Assembly: GCA_009801015.1 (NCBI GenBank)
Contig: VHZZ01015117.1
Coordinates: 9,053-34,334, forward strand
DNA length: 25,282 nucleotides
Origin: Silene noctiflora
Taxonomy: Eukaryota > Streptophyta > Magnoliopsida > Caryophyllales > Caryophyllaceae
Direction of reading: 5' to 3'
A program made the position numbers and the translations under genes. Positions 11,301 to 21,901 of this stretch are shown piece by piece. Under the pieces are notes generated by a model that worked only from the letters and a program-made list of their open reading frames with translations, ran no database searches and had not been told where the DNA came from. Every line of letters begins with the position of its first letter. Within the stretch, counting starts at the first letter, position 1.

Positions 11301-11472
11301 AAGGAAAGTTTTGTTTTGTTTGCCACAGAAATTTCGATATTATGCCAGCCCAACCAGGCGAGACCCACGAAAGATGAATGCAGGTATAATGTATTCTGAG
11401 GCCCAACTCGAGATTTTACTTTCCTCTGTGCATTCCACTTACGTGTACAATTTTTTGTGTGTATTCCTGTAA
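5354..11472 (+). CDS. SPG21: Maspardin-like alpha/beta-hydrolase fold protein (SPG21 homologue), nine coding exons
   Basis: Exons: 5354-5440, 5936-6061, 7427-7525, 8970-9112, 9738-9846, 10037-10144, 10490-10630, 10847-11266 and 11329-11472. All introns are GT-AG, phases agree throughout, and the product is 458 residues. It starts [20 protein letters not shown], as plant maspardins do. The hydrolase core follows: ICIPGT near 54-60, [10 protein letters not shown] near 75-84, and the nucleophile elbow G-S-S-L-G at 109-113 with Ser111. Next come [15 protein letters not shown] and the conserved [20 protein letters not shown] segment joining exons 7 and 8. Human maspardin is a 308-residue endosomal/trans-Golgi protein that binds CD4; whether it is an active hydrolase is unsettled, and the plant role is unknown. 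Residues from about 285 onward form an acidic, probably disordered tail. The core assignment is very secure. The last exon is less certain: without splicing at 11267-11328 the protein would stop at 11275. Confidence 0.9.
6062..7426 (+). other. Maspardin intron 2
   Basis: GTAAAT at the start and TTCCTCAG at the end; T-rich throughout with a T14-15 run near 6311-6326. A 76-codon open frame inside it ends without any splice context. I see no transposon ends or RNA gene. Confidence 0.7.
7526..8969 (+). other. Maspardin intron 3
   Basis: It begins GTAAGG and ends TCCATTAG. It holds a 96-codon minus-strand open frame (7837-8127) that resembles no family I know and has no start or splice context. 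The interval 7840-8130 has a somewhat higher GC content than its surroundings and could be an old insertion. Otherwise nothing is recognised. Confidence 0.6.
11267..11328 (+). other. Very short maspardin intron 8 (62 nt) with in-frame stop if retained
   Basis: Donor GTAAGT is a perfect consensus and the acceptor is TTTGCCACAG. Splicing joins exon 8 to exon 9 in phase 0. If retained, the reading frame continues only Val-Ser and stops at 11273-11275, giving a 413-residue protein. At 62 nt it is close to the lower limit for plant introns. Confidence 0.55.
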
Positions 11473-11645
11473 ATTGTAGACCGTTGGGTTGTCTGATATG
11501 AACGTTTCTGCAGTGTTTGTGTATGTTTGAATATACAGCAGTTTGTCAAAATGAATGAAGTCTATTTTTGGTGGGAAGGTTTTTACATTTGCCTTGTGTG
11601 GGATTCTCATTCTTTCAACAATTAATAAAACGTACTCCCTATGTA
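11473..11645 (+). promoter_or_regulatory. Maspardin 3' UTR with candidate polyadenylation signal
   Basis: T-rich sequence follows the stop. A canonical AATAAA occurs at 11624-11629, about 155 bases after the stop codon, with upstream TTTGTGT-type U/G-rich sequence near 11453 and 11516. This is the best candidate signal for the 3' end. Confidence 0.45.
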
Positions 11646-12868
11646 GAATGTTAGCTTTCTGCAGCTGTTGTGGCATTCTGGGACGCGACTCACTGGTAGC
11701 GACATCTAAAACTAATCTTCTTTATATATTCTTTGCGAAAAACTTCCGTCAGATTTGTCACATTTTTGTTTAGGACATGACAGCGAGGAGTGAGGACAGC
11801 CTCGTTTTCTTTCTATTTACCTAGGAAGGACCCTTTTCCGCATTTGTAATAGAACGCAACTCATTCTCTGCTACTCTGCTAGATAATTCTTCTGCAGATC
11901 ATTGTACATTTGTGCGTACAATGACCTTATAATACCTTGTGCATCTTATTTAATGATAGCAACAAATGAGATGACCGCAATATCCCTATTTTAAATTCCA
12001 AGTGTCTGTCCGCCAATGTATGGCTCCTCCTTTTTTAAGGTCTCTTTCATTTATTATTCCATGTTGATCAAGTGTATTATATCGACAATTGAGATATTGA
12101 AAGCAAATTAATGGGTAAAGCTCTTCTAAACAAGGTTATTTTTTTGCATTAGCAAGAGTTAGAAATTAAACAACTCATTAGTTCATGAGATAAAAGTCAC
12201 TACTGGACGGACACTCGCGACCATCAACCTATGAAATCTTTCTTAGCCGATTCTTGGTCCGCGCCTTTTGTTTTCCATACCTCTTTTCAAGTTCCTCTAC
12301 TGAGCAAGGAATCAAGCAACTCAAAGAAATATATGACTGAACAGCAATGAAAGGCTCACAAATTGAGGAAAAAGAAGGAAAAGGGTAAAATTGTCAATAG
12401 TATATATAAAATGTGCGCTACGAAGATCAACACCCAAAATTAAAGATGATTGATTTGTTTAGTGGACAAGATTTGAACTTTGCGTCTATCGACTTCCAAG
12501 TCTGGCACCAAAAATTAACATCTCAGTTTCTCATGAGCCATAAAGGGCACCATCGCACTATGTCTAAAATTTAGTCAGCAATCATGTGAAACATCAAATT
12601 TTCGGCAACATCACGAACATGAAGGCTGCAAACATTCACCATGAACTGAAGTTCGCAATCACACTTATTACAAGCTACAACACTGTAAAACAATTCTTCC
12701 CCCTCGAAGACAGGTTTTCATTTTTATGTCCCCCTGTCTCCATTTTTTCTATTTTTTGAATTTTCCCTGGCGTATTGTGAAAACTAAAAAGATTAAACAG
12801 CGACGAAAAAGAGTATTAGTTTTCCAGGTAAAGATTTAAAATACAGATGTGAGCCATGGTGCACTTGT
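11646..12868. other. Tail-to-tail spacer between maspardin and MFP2
   Basis: Contains the presumed 3' end of the minus-strand MFP2 transcript. The minus strand shows an AATAAG variant signal at 12664-12669, about 300 bases beyond the stop. There is also a possible tRNA-derived SINE fragment at 12463-12541. No coding sequence is supported. Confidence 0.45.
12463..12541 (-). repeat. Possible tRNA-derived SINE head
   Basis: On the minus strand, TGGCTCATGAG (about 12530-12540) resembles a pol III A box (TGGCNNAGTGG). AAGTTCAAATCTTGTC (about 12466-12481) resembles a B box, with roughly 50-60 bases between them. This is typical spacing for tRNA-derived SINEs. No complete tRNA fold, poly-A/T tail or target-site duplication was identified, so this is tentative. 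Confidence 0.3.
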
Positions 12869-12913
12869 TCAACCACAAAGTCGCGATTTAGTTGGCTCCA
12901 TAGGCCCAGAACT
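12869..12913 (-). pseudogene. Decayed duplicate of the MFP2 last exon
   Basis: This matches exon 18 at a 90-base offset. The AG acceptor is changed to GG (plus-strand positions 12914-12915), so it should not be spliced in. In the matching frame it reads SSGPMEPTKSRLCG then stop: the TGA that follows SRL in the working copy is TGT here, adding Cys-Gly and burying the SRL signal. Two other substitutions change Gln to Pro and Gln to Lys. With normal splicing this copy lies in the 3' UTR of MFP2. Confidence 0.8.
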
Positions 12914-13047
12914 CCGCAAGTACCACATCATATAACATCTGTCACTCACAATCTCTTGTTATCCTCAAAGTCGCGATTGAGTTTGCTCCATAGGCCCAGA
13001 ACTCTGCAAGCACCACATCATATAACATCTGTCACTCGCAAACTCTT
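12876..13047 (-). repeat. 90-bp-period tandem duplication containing the MFP2 terminal exon
   Basis: Two 82-base copies, at 12876-12957 and 12966-13047, start 90 bases apart and differ at six positions (about 93% identical). Each includes the end of the last MFP2 intron and the last coding exon. The copy nearer to exon 17 (12966-13047) has the working acceptor GCAG; the farther copy has GCGG at the matching place. Confidence 0.9.
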
Positions 13048-16000
13048 AAGACGATGACCAAAAGGAAAAGTATACAACATTAGCTTTATAGAACAAGCAT
13101 GCTAAAAGATGGTGATTGAATGCGACATGATACAATCTCAATTATCCTTAGTCCCTTACACAGTCATACGAGTAGCAGTTCACACCACCCAAAAGGATCT
13201 TCTCAAATAGAAAGGAGCACACAAACCCCACAACTAAGGCAAACACCAATGAACAATTGTTTTACACTTGTGTACGAAAATAAAATAAAAATAACACAGC
13301 TACCAATTCTGGATGCCCAAAAAGTCCTCAAGTAGTATTAGTTATTGACATGTAACAAATATTGGCCATTATGTATATGATTTCTGGCTAAAAACATGTA
13401 CTTCATATCCAAAGAAATAATGAAAACAGAAACAGCAGGTCCAGAAAGCTAGCACGGGCAAGCATTATCACATGAAACAAAATAAATACGTCTGTTGCAG
13501 TAAACTAGAAATTTTCTTACCAGAGGAGCTCCCTTGGCAGCCTTCTCAGCCATATATGCACAAGGTTTGAAGAACTCTCCATAGAGTTTTGACCATTCCT
13601 CCAGCCTTGAATAAATATACTTTGATCCCAACATGTCAGCCCAGAACAGAATTCCTCCCCTGGGAAACCCATTAGAACCCGATATTAGTTCTGACGTCTC
13701 TCAATCTACCAAAATCCGGAACAATAAACAATTCAGTTGAGTTCGAGGATTGAACAGCACAAACCTATATGGTGGGAATCCCATTCCCATAACAGCAGCG
13801 ATATCCAGATCTGCAGCTTTCACTACAATTCCTTCTGCCAGGACTCGGCAAGCTTCATTGACCACAGGGAAAAAAACCATCTCCACGATGTCCCTTTCAG
13901 AAAGATTTGCTAGCTACAAATTTCAAAAAATAGTGCGGTAAGTCGACAACGAAAAATTAAGTTCCTCCAAAATACCGTATCTGATGTGCTAACCTAAGCA
14001 GTTTTTGCCAAACAATCTACAAGAAATTTAAAAGTGTATATTGTTATGTAGGAATGAATGCTAAAGATGCACTAAATAAAGTTTGAAAGAAAAAAAAAAA
14101 CAGAGCAAGTCAATATTCACAAGTTAATATAACACTCTTCTATGAACCAATTAAAAGGACAAAAAATAACAACAGAGCAATAGTCCTGGAACTGGTCTGA
14201 TCTGTATTATGATTAGTCATCTGAAACCTTCAACAAGAGGTAAAACAATGGGAAAAAAAAGAAGCAAAAGGAAATCAATTTGCAATAGAAAGAGAATCTT
14301 TTTTTCAAAATAGAGCTGAAAAAAGAAAAAAAATCCGTAAAGTGGGCCAGAATTGGATTGGATCAGGTTTTCTCATAAGGCTATGGAAAGGATAGAACTA
14401 ACACTACAAACGGCGCCTTTACAAGCGAACCGCCACCTTCACTGAAGGTTTTTGTACCAAGTGACAGGCAAAAAAAAAATTAAAAAAATTGAAACATACA
14501 TTGTTGAATAGAACTGCCGTTGAGACTGACGGGTTTATAGCACGAGAACCGTCACTCCCAGTGGCCGCTATATTCCAATTATTTTGAAATCGAATTCTAG
14601 CATTGTTCGCCTAGTAAAGAAGATGCCACTATGAGTGGTAGTTTGCTTTTAAAACCGCCATTCGTACTGGCGGTTCTATCCCGATCCAACGTGGACACCA
14701 TATTGCTAATTATTTTCAATTCCGACACAGTTCACGTAAATTTTTTTTTTTCTATTATAAACCCTACTTTGAGAAATTTCATAAAAAAACAAAAAAACAA
14801 AAAACAAAAAGTCAAAAGAAACAAATAAATAGAAAGTGAATGAGGAACTCATAAAAATGTGAGGAACATTTTGAAACACAATTTATCGAGTATTTAAATA
14901 AGACAAATAAGTATAAACATACAAGAATAATTAACTCAAAGATTTGGCAAGGAAAAAGTTTTAGAGATAAATGGAATCTTCCATTAAAACAGATGATTTG
15001 GCAAACAGCTTGCACTGAATCTATGCGTCATCTCCACATTACGAACGAGAAAGAATGAGGTATTAAAGATTCCAATATCGGTTCAAGAGGTCAAATGTTC
15101 AAACTTGTGTTTGAACATATTAGAACACCATGTTAATTGAACCCAAATCATTTTGGGACTAAGGCTTTGTTATTGTGTCATCATACAAAGGATACAGACT
15201 CTAGACAGAAGAATTACGAAAAGAATAAGTGGTCCTTCATTGAACCAAATCCCCGCATGTTGAAATTTTATTATTTGATAACAGCTTGCTTTTGTCCTTG
15301 GATTACATGTTCTATCTTTTACGGATTTTGTGTTCTATAATCTAAAGCGCATTCCGTATTATTTGGTACTGTTTTCGGCTATTAATGCGTAGTAGATACG
15401 GAGGATATATCCAAGAACAATAAAGGAATTCTTAGGGTGTGTCTTTAAGAGTCTATACTCAAGGGAAAAAAGGAAGAAAAGAGTTGCCCAGAATAAGATA
15501 AAAGACCCTAACGCACAAGGATTGACGTTGAAAAGATATTATCCTGAAAGTAGATAATTTTAGGTGATTCAAATTGGCGGTCAAAAGCTTGTTCTGTTAG
15601 CTTCCCAACAATAGGTTACATGCATAGATCGGAAATGTATCTGAGCAGGATATAGATTTTTAAACCTTATCAGGAGCGAGACAACCCCCTTGGGAGTGCT
15701 GTTGGGATGACTTATAGCATGTTCTGCCATCATACGGGGAGGTTTCAGGGTTTTAATGTTATATTTCTTAAATATCCAAAGCAGTGATACAATTGCTCAA
15801 TCACTCTACTTAACCCTCGCATGAGTGAGTAGTAATCAGAATTCACACCAAGTATGGACATTAAAAATATCAGAAAATGAAACCTAACTAGAGCAGTCAA
15901 ACATCTATCATGTTTATTCAAATTTACAGAAATGCAAAACTGTGTATACAAACCTTAGGGTTCACATTGATGCTAGAAATTTCTCGCGATTTCTGAATAT

Positions 16001-19000
16001 ACGTCTTCATTTCTGGATCAGGTCTTGCCTTGCGTCTATCATCATACAAGTAAAATCCTTTCCGACTTGATTCACCTAAATTAACAACAGACCATTCAGT
16101 ATGACTAATTTTACACCCCCTATTCAGAGATTTGAATGATGGAAAACCACATATCTAACCTGCTCTTTTATCCTCTTGCATAAGAGGTATGATCATAGAT
16201 TTAAAAGTTCTCTCGGGGAAATGCTCGATATACTGCATAGCCGTTGCTATTCCCACTCCAAAGCCAACGAGATCAATCAGCCTGCATTAGTAATGCTAAT
16301 GAGGATACGAATCATTCAAACACCAGTGACGAATCTAGAGCAAGCACAAATAATACAAGGATCTAGGGATACCTAAACGGGCCCATTGGCATTCCAAATT
16401 TCACAATTGCTCTATCAATCTTGTACAAATCCGTACCGTGTTCAACAAGAAGCATAGCCGCTTGCGTGTAAGGGAAAAACGTTCTGTTGACTGCAAACCC
16501 TGTACAGTTCCCAACAACAACAGGAGTTTTCCTTATCTTCTTTCCAACATCTAGAACGTCAATGATAACCTGGGGTGAAGTCATCTTTGTCCGGACAATC
16601 TCTAGAAGAGGCATGATGTGAGCAGGACTACAGTTAAGCAAAAACAAATTAATCATCCCAAATAAAGAAAGGATTAAGCAATGCACCGAACAAGTACTCT
16701 AAGGTTTCTACCTAAAGAAATGAGCTCCAACAATTCGATCTTGGGACCGCGTCTTCTCGCCAATAAGGTTAAGGTCAATCGTAGAGGTGTTACTCGCAAG
16801 AATGCAGTGTGAAGGACAATATTTTTCCAGATCAGCAAAAATTTGCTGCTTCAGAGAAACATTCTCTATTACAGCCTGCAAAGTGCAAACATATGAGCAA
16901 GAATTCACTTTAATCATTCAAATTTGTAAAAGGCAACCATAAACCGACTTCCACATCCCCAGAAGAGAAAACAGCTTAAACCACCTCTATGACCATATCC
17001 ACGTCTCTAAAGCTTTCGTAATCAAGGGCTCCTTGGATAAGGGTCATGGTTTTTTCATACTTCTCCTGCGTCATTTTTCCTTTCTTCACACGGCTTTGCA
17101 AATTTCCTATATAGACAAGAGTTACAGACAGCTCCAGATCAGAATGATAAAACTTCAGAATCAATAGAGCTAAGCTTTAAAGTTAAATCTCATGGTTACC
17201 TTTCACCCTGCTAATACCCGTCTCCAAGAACTTCTCATTCACTTCTTTTAAAATCACAGGATAGTTACTTAGGATCAGTGCCGTAGCTATTCCAGAGCCC
17301 ATCAACCCTCCACCCAGAACAGCAACCTTCCGTATCTTTCTAGCTGACAAGCCCAAGTCTGTAACACCAGGTACCTGTGCAAGGATTAAGAAATAAAACG
17401 AGTTTAATGAAGCGAACGAAAAGGCTGATAGAGGCTGTCTGGTAGATCAACAAGAGAAATATGACACATATACTGTTGACCTCTAACTATAACATTTGGC
17501 ATACTCGCATAGAAGTAGCACCAAGTACTTTAGAACTTTGTCTACTCCAACTAGATATTGAGTAGCTGTTTCTTTGATGAACTTGCTTAATGCTAGCCTG
17601 GTACACCGTCGCTACATATTTTGAAAAATTGCACCCCAAAAGATCCACCAACCCAATATACCCACCCCATCTCTTACCCCAGCAATCCCAGCACACAAAA
17701 TAATACGGCAAGCATTTTTCAGTTTCTTGAAAGTGTGTCAGGTACGCTACATTTTTAAACACGGTATTTGAATGCTGGTTTTAGACATTGAAACAGCTGA
17801 ATTTATATAATACTCCCTCCAATTCTATGGAATTGCAACATTTGCCTTTGGCACAACTATTTAAGGGTTGTGAGAGGGAGGTCAGTCTCACTTAATAAAG
17901 TAGGCATCATTTTACCCACAAAAAGAAGACCAAACTAAAAATGTTGCAATTCTATCCGCATAAGACAAATAAGGAAAATGTAGCAATTCCAAAGAACTGG
18001 ATGGAGTAGTATAATACAACATTGTGTCGCTTAGTTGGACTAGCACAGTAGCCCCAACTTTGGTCAACGGAAATTGGAGATCTTAGTTATAAAATAAAAT
18101 ATAAATCAAAACAGGACGTCCAATGGTGACACATAAAGGTTCATAGATCAACCTTTGAAGTTCCGCGCTGAGAGAAAAAGACATGAACCAAGCTCTTGCA
18201 AGTATCTGACCTCAGAAGCTCTTCAAAAGCATCAGCCTCCTGAAATATAGAGTATTAAAGAAGTTATTGCCATGCATTAGCAATGCGCAGTGAATCAGAA
18301 GCATTAGCAGATGATAGAAATAAGATAAAAGGGGGGCAGCCAGGCAGAGGTTCATAAAAACCTTCCACAATCCAGCACGAGGTCCAGAAGTTACTCCTTC
18401 TTCAATGACATCGATGCAAAGCAGAGGGTGCTTGAGGTTTGGAGCTTGCTTACGAGCCTGTGATCTGGCAAAGTTGAGAATTTCTCTTGCCTCTCCAAGT
18501 GGCTCTAATTTGTTTGTCTTGTAAAGACTAGAAACCCAAGGCTTTTTACACTCCAAAATTTCCAGAGCCCATTTACGAGCTGTATTTATCAGCTCATTTG
18601 CTGGAACGATTGCATCGACAAGTCCTAAGTCATGCGCCTCTGACCCTTTGATTGGTCTTGAAGTCTGAAAAAGATAGGGTTAGGCTACACTGGGGAGATT
18701 ACAGTTCACTATCCATACGTGAAACCACATACCAGCATCATCTCAAGAGCTTTTGAGAGTCCAACAAGTCGTGGAAGACGCTGAGTGCCTGAGACATACA
18801 GTTCAGATCTTTGAATAAATCAGAAAGAACTGCTACTACTTTTTGAGCAGCTTTTTACTGAAAATAAGCAATAAAAGTTCAAGAACAAACATCACGTGCA
18901 AGACGCAAGAGAGGGATATAGAAAGCACTACAATAGCTTGTGAACTAGTGATTAATGAATCATATGCATTCCAAAGACGAGTTAAAACTCTCATTCCAAG

Positions 19001-21901
19001 CCCCAGATTTTCGAAGTTCACTAATATACCCCAGGTAGAAAGAAAAATAATTCTCATTAATCGCTTGACATTTGTCCTTAGCCCCTTAACCCCTCATTAA
19101 AACTGCTTGCTTTTTGACAGGTAGGGATTTACTATACAGTTAGTTTGTCTTCTAAGCCCAGATAAATTACCAATTGATTGATATCAACTTGAAATTTCAG
19201 GGAAAGAAAGGGTTGTTTCTTCAAGCCCTTCATCCAACTCTGACCTTGATCTTCTTTGTTAACAAATACAGTAAGAAGAATTCAACAATATCTTCCAATG
19301 AAAATCGTGTTTTAACAACTGCCAAGCCATAGTTCCAAGTAGTAGTATCTAGTTTTTATGTGGGCACTTAGCTGCAATACATATTTCAGACCCTTCATCC
19401 TAGAAAAATTGACATATGTTCCTTATTGATTGTCAGAAAAACACTCAAAAAGAGCTAACACCGAGTGAGTAGACTAATGACCAAGAAGAAAACAGAAAAG
19501 GAAGAGAAGGACGTGACTGCTAAAGCATCAGATCCGATTATTTTTTGTGCTTACGATTAATTGGTCTCGACAGAATAAATCCCTCCATGCCATTTCCTAA
19601 CTATTACATACATTAGAATGGAACAGACAAGTGGTGCAGCTAGGCAATCAAGGTCCATGGCAACAATGCGTGGAGTTAGGTGCATGCCTCATAGAAGCGA
19701 GGCACACATGATTGCAAGCATGGTAAGGACAAGTACCATTATAAGAGGCACAAGCTTAATTTAGATGGGTAGCTCAAAGTATAGAATAAAGGAAAACATA
19801 AAAAGTTGTAAATTAATTGGGTATGTGCCGGCATGTGCCTTGAACATTATACACAATCTGCACCCACGGGTCCCTTAGGCGTGTTGGCAGCTGCTTTATG
19901 CTTAATGCCTTACTTTCTAAAATTAAGTATCAAGACCTTTTTTCTCTAGTAAACCTATCGTCTCCTTGCCCACATTGATTCATAGTGAGGATATGTGTTA
20001 CATTCAATGTGGCTCAAGATCCACATATCCATTGCAGAGTTATTTTGAGGGTAATATGTTTGATAAATACATGCAAAATAGAGTAACAAGAATAATAATA
20101 GATTATACTGACTTTAGACTATTTCACAGTAACTATGTCAGTAAGGATAACTCCACCCAGTAGTATGAAGGCATCTTGTAATAGATTAGTATGAGACCAG
20201 TAATTTAGACATGAACCACCTAAGCATAAAGAATGTTAACTCACTACACCAAATTCAATCCAATGGCTAAAGGATCCCTAAGTAGTGAAAATAAAAGTAC
20301 GGCGATATTACCTCCAAAACCAGGAATTACTCCAAGCTGAAGTTCAGGAAGACCCAGCTGCGCATTAGAGGTAGATATACGAGCATGGCAGGCCTGTTGG
20401 GAAGTAAAGATAGAAGGTTAAAACTATGAAGGAGGTAAACAACACAAATGAGCTAACAAAAGACGATCCACATACCATCGCAACCTCTAAACCCCCACCT
20501 AAGGCTAAACCATCAATAGCAGCAACTGAAGGTTTTTTTGCAGCTGAAAGAAAAAAAATAAGATAAAAGAATCAGAGAAAGGGGGGGGGGGGGGAAGGGC
20601 TTTCTTGACAGACCACTAGATCCATTGTTTTCTTCGCAAAAAGTGTTTTAAACTGTTAAACCGACTTTGTATGAATTTGGAATTGTTTATTTCCGACAAG
20701 TAAATTGTAGATAGACAACATACCGTCTACTGTATCAGTCAGAACATCTACCGCAACAAAACCGCGCTTTAAACCAGAAGCTGCCAAAACCAACAGCTCG
20801 ATGTGAAAGGACTATCCATTAACATGAAAAAAAATGAAAAAGTTCGTTTTTTATCATAAGCTTGCACATACTCTTTCCTTTTTGGACATCACCGAAAGCG
20901 GAAATATCAAAGCCTCCAGAAAAACGTCCCTTAGCACCTGTTTCAAGAAACACCGCAAAAAGGTAATGTTTCTGCTTTTGACAAACTAATCCTGAGCTAT
21001 ACAATAATAATCTCAAGTGGCTTATGTAAGTACCTGCAACAACAATTGCCTTGACATCGTTTCTCCTTAAAGCTTCGTCAAAGTTTAGTTTCAAGCTTTG
21101 CAGAACTGAGAAACAGTGTTGTTGCAGAATAAGAGATTATAACAAGTGAAATAAATGAAACACTGAACTATGTTGATCAACAAGAAGTGGGACAATTACA
21201 TGAATATAAAACAAAATCTGATTAAGGTGGCACACTACTGAGTTAGAAGAATTCAGTGTAACAAATAGCAGCAGTGGGGAAGCAACAATAAACATAGCAG
21301 TAGCATGTGAGAAGTTGCACTGCCAAATCGAAGTGGCAGGGAAGTCGACAAAAGCAGATTCATGTAGACGATTTAGGAAAAGATTGCAAGAGTAGATTGT
21401 TTGATTCAACCAAGTGAGCTCGTCACTGCACCGTTACCCTGTTGGCCTTGAAAATAAGGTTCCTTCCAATAGTTAACAGTGGTGGAGCTAGGGGAGCTAG
21501 CAAATTTCAAAATTTTAGTTAAAATTTTCCAACTTTTTCGAGTTACCCTGTTGGCCACTGATTGTTAAGGAGCGTGGAGAAGAGAAAATCCGAAATTCCC
21601 AATGATGATGATGATGATGATGATGATTATGATTGCCATAGAAAATAAAACAAAAATGAAAAACAGCCTTGGAATTGGCTTCTTGAATGGCTGATCTTGC
21701 GATAATAAAAATTGCGATAATTAGCAACAGAAAAGAGGTTGTTTGGGAATGACTAAAAATGAAAAAAAAATGAAAAAAAAAAAAAAAAAAAAAAGAGTAG
21801 TGGGTACCATCGATGGAAAGAGAATTGACAGGAGGATTAAAAATGGTGATAATAGCAACAGCATCATCACCAACTTCCATGGTCGTCGTCCCTTTCCCCA
21901 T
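12965..21901 (-). CDS. MFP2: Peroxisomal fatty-acid beta-oxidation multifunctional protein (MFP2 type), 18 coding exons
   Basis: Exons in transcript order: 21901-21808, 21105-21034, 20937-20872, 20780-20724, 20543-20476, 20393-20312, 18788-18733, 18664-18362, 18239-18153, 17374-17200, 17106-16985, 16875-16712, 16627-16373, 16281-16160, 16075-15954, 13913-13765, 13659-13521 and 13003-12965. All introns are GT-AG with matching phases, giving 723 residues (Arabidopsis MFP2 has 725). The protein carries 2-trans-enoyl-CoA hydratase and L-3-hydroxyacyl-CoA dehydrogenase activities of the beta-oxidation spiral, acting in peroxisomes or glyoxysomes. The N-terminal crotonase domain has GGGLE with Glu116 and GLPELQ with Glu136, the catalytic pair. 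The NAD-binding motif GGGLMG is at 316-321, followed by AHFFSPAHIMPLLE with catalytic His446 and Glu458. The two dehydrogenase C-terminal domains include GMGFPPYRGG near 658-667. SRL at 721-723 is a type 1 peroxisome signal. Wording such as MEVGDD, GAKGRFSGGFDIS and the SRL end fits MFP2 rather than AIM1. No inactivating change is seen. Confidence 0.96.
14402..14690. mobile_element. CACTA-type transposon end fragment (tentative)
   Basis: Begins CACTACAAACGG, like the CACTACAA terminus of plant CACTA elements, followed by repeated ACCGCCA/TGGCGGT-type motifs in both orientations, as in their subterminal regions. Examples are AACCGCCA at about 14429 and 14653, CCGTCACTCCCAGTGGC at about 14547, and the hairpin at 14653-14675. 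No opposite TTGTAGTG end was found in the intron, so the element is truncated or the resemblance is partial. Confidence 0.4.
14653..14675. repeat. Perfect 8-bp-arm hairpin AACCGCCA/TGGCGGTT
   Basis: AACCGCCA at 14653-14660 is followed after seven bases by its exact reverse complement at 14668-14675. It belongs to the subterminal-like repeats of the CACTA-like fragment. Confidence 0.8.
17813..18006. mobile_element. Stowaway MITE in MFP2 intron 9
   Basis: A 194-bp element flanked by TA at 17811-17812 and 18007-18008. The left end starts CTCCCTCCAATTCTATGGAA; the reverse complement of the right end starts CTCCATCCAGTTCTTTGGAA, and the match continues through ATTGCNACATTT for about 34 bases. TA target site, CTCCMTCC termini and size all fit Tc1/mariner-derived Stowaway elements. 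It has no coding capacity and sits between exons 9 and 10, away from the splice sites. Confidence 0.9.
18789..20311 (-). other. MFP2 intron 6 (about 1.5 kb)
   Basis: Donor GTAATA and acceptor TGTCTCAG. It contains a GC-richer stretch with GCATGCCTCATAGAAGCGAGGCAC-like short inverted pieces near 19680-19710 and CCGGCATGTGCC near 19828, but no complete transposon or RNA gene that I can define. The open frames inside are short and unrecognised. Confidence 0.8.
20581..20594. repeat. G14 homopolymer in MFP2 intron 4
   Basis: Fourteen consecutive G on the plus strand (C14 on the transcript), about 40 bases before the acceptor of exon 5 as read on the plus strand side. Likely length-variable and error-prone in sequencing. 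Confidence 0.85.
21602..21627. repeat. (ATG)n microsatellite
   Basis: Nearly nine uninterrupted ATG/CAT triplets in MFP2 intron 1. Confidence 0.95.
21773..21794. repeat. A22 homopolymer in MFP2 intron 1
   Basis: Twenty-two A on the plus strand, so T22 on the transcript, beginning only 13 bases after the intron 1 donor. Confidence 0.9.

Larger units (their letters stand above)
13914..15953 (-). other. MFP2 intron 15 (about 2.0 kb)
   Basis: Donor GTTTGT at 15953 and acceptor TTTGTAG at 13914. It is the longest intron of the gene. It holds a CACTA-like fragment near 14402-14690 and several A-rich runs; the remainder is AT-rich with no recognised gene or RNA. Confidence 0.85.
21106..21807 (-). 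other. MFP2 intron 1
   Basis: Donor GTACCC immediately after the first exon and acceptor TGTTTCTCAG. It contains an A22 run (21773-21794) and an ATG-triplet microsatellite (21602-21627). A minus-strand open frame running past the donor into the His-encoding triplets is an artefact of these repeats. Confidence 0.85.

Noticed and set aside
10886..11368. 160-codon minus-strand open frame opposite maspardin exon 8
   Set aside because: It is the antisense shadow of a well-supported exon and has no recognisable product.
11624..11645. TACTCCCT after the maspardin polyadenylation signal as a Stowaway end
   Set aside because: Only eight bases match, and no opposite terminus or target duplication was found nearby.
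21515..21807. Histidine-rich continuation of the MFP2 first exon frame
   Set aside because: The conserved protein leaves the frame at the GTACCC donor at 21807 and resumes at 21105. The His run is the ATG microsatellite in the intron.
12965..21901. Assignment as AIM1 rather than MFP2
   Set aside because: The N-terminus, the RNDVKAIVVAG and ALGGGLE surroundings and the SRL ending follow MFP2; AIM1 as I know it ends SKL and differs in the C-terminal domain.
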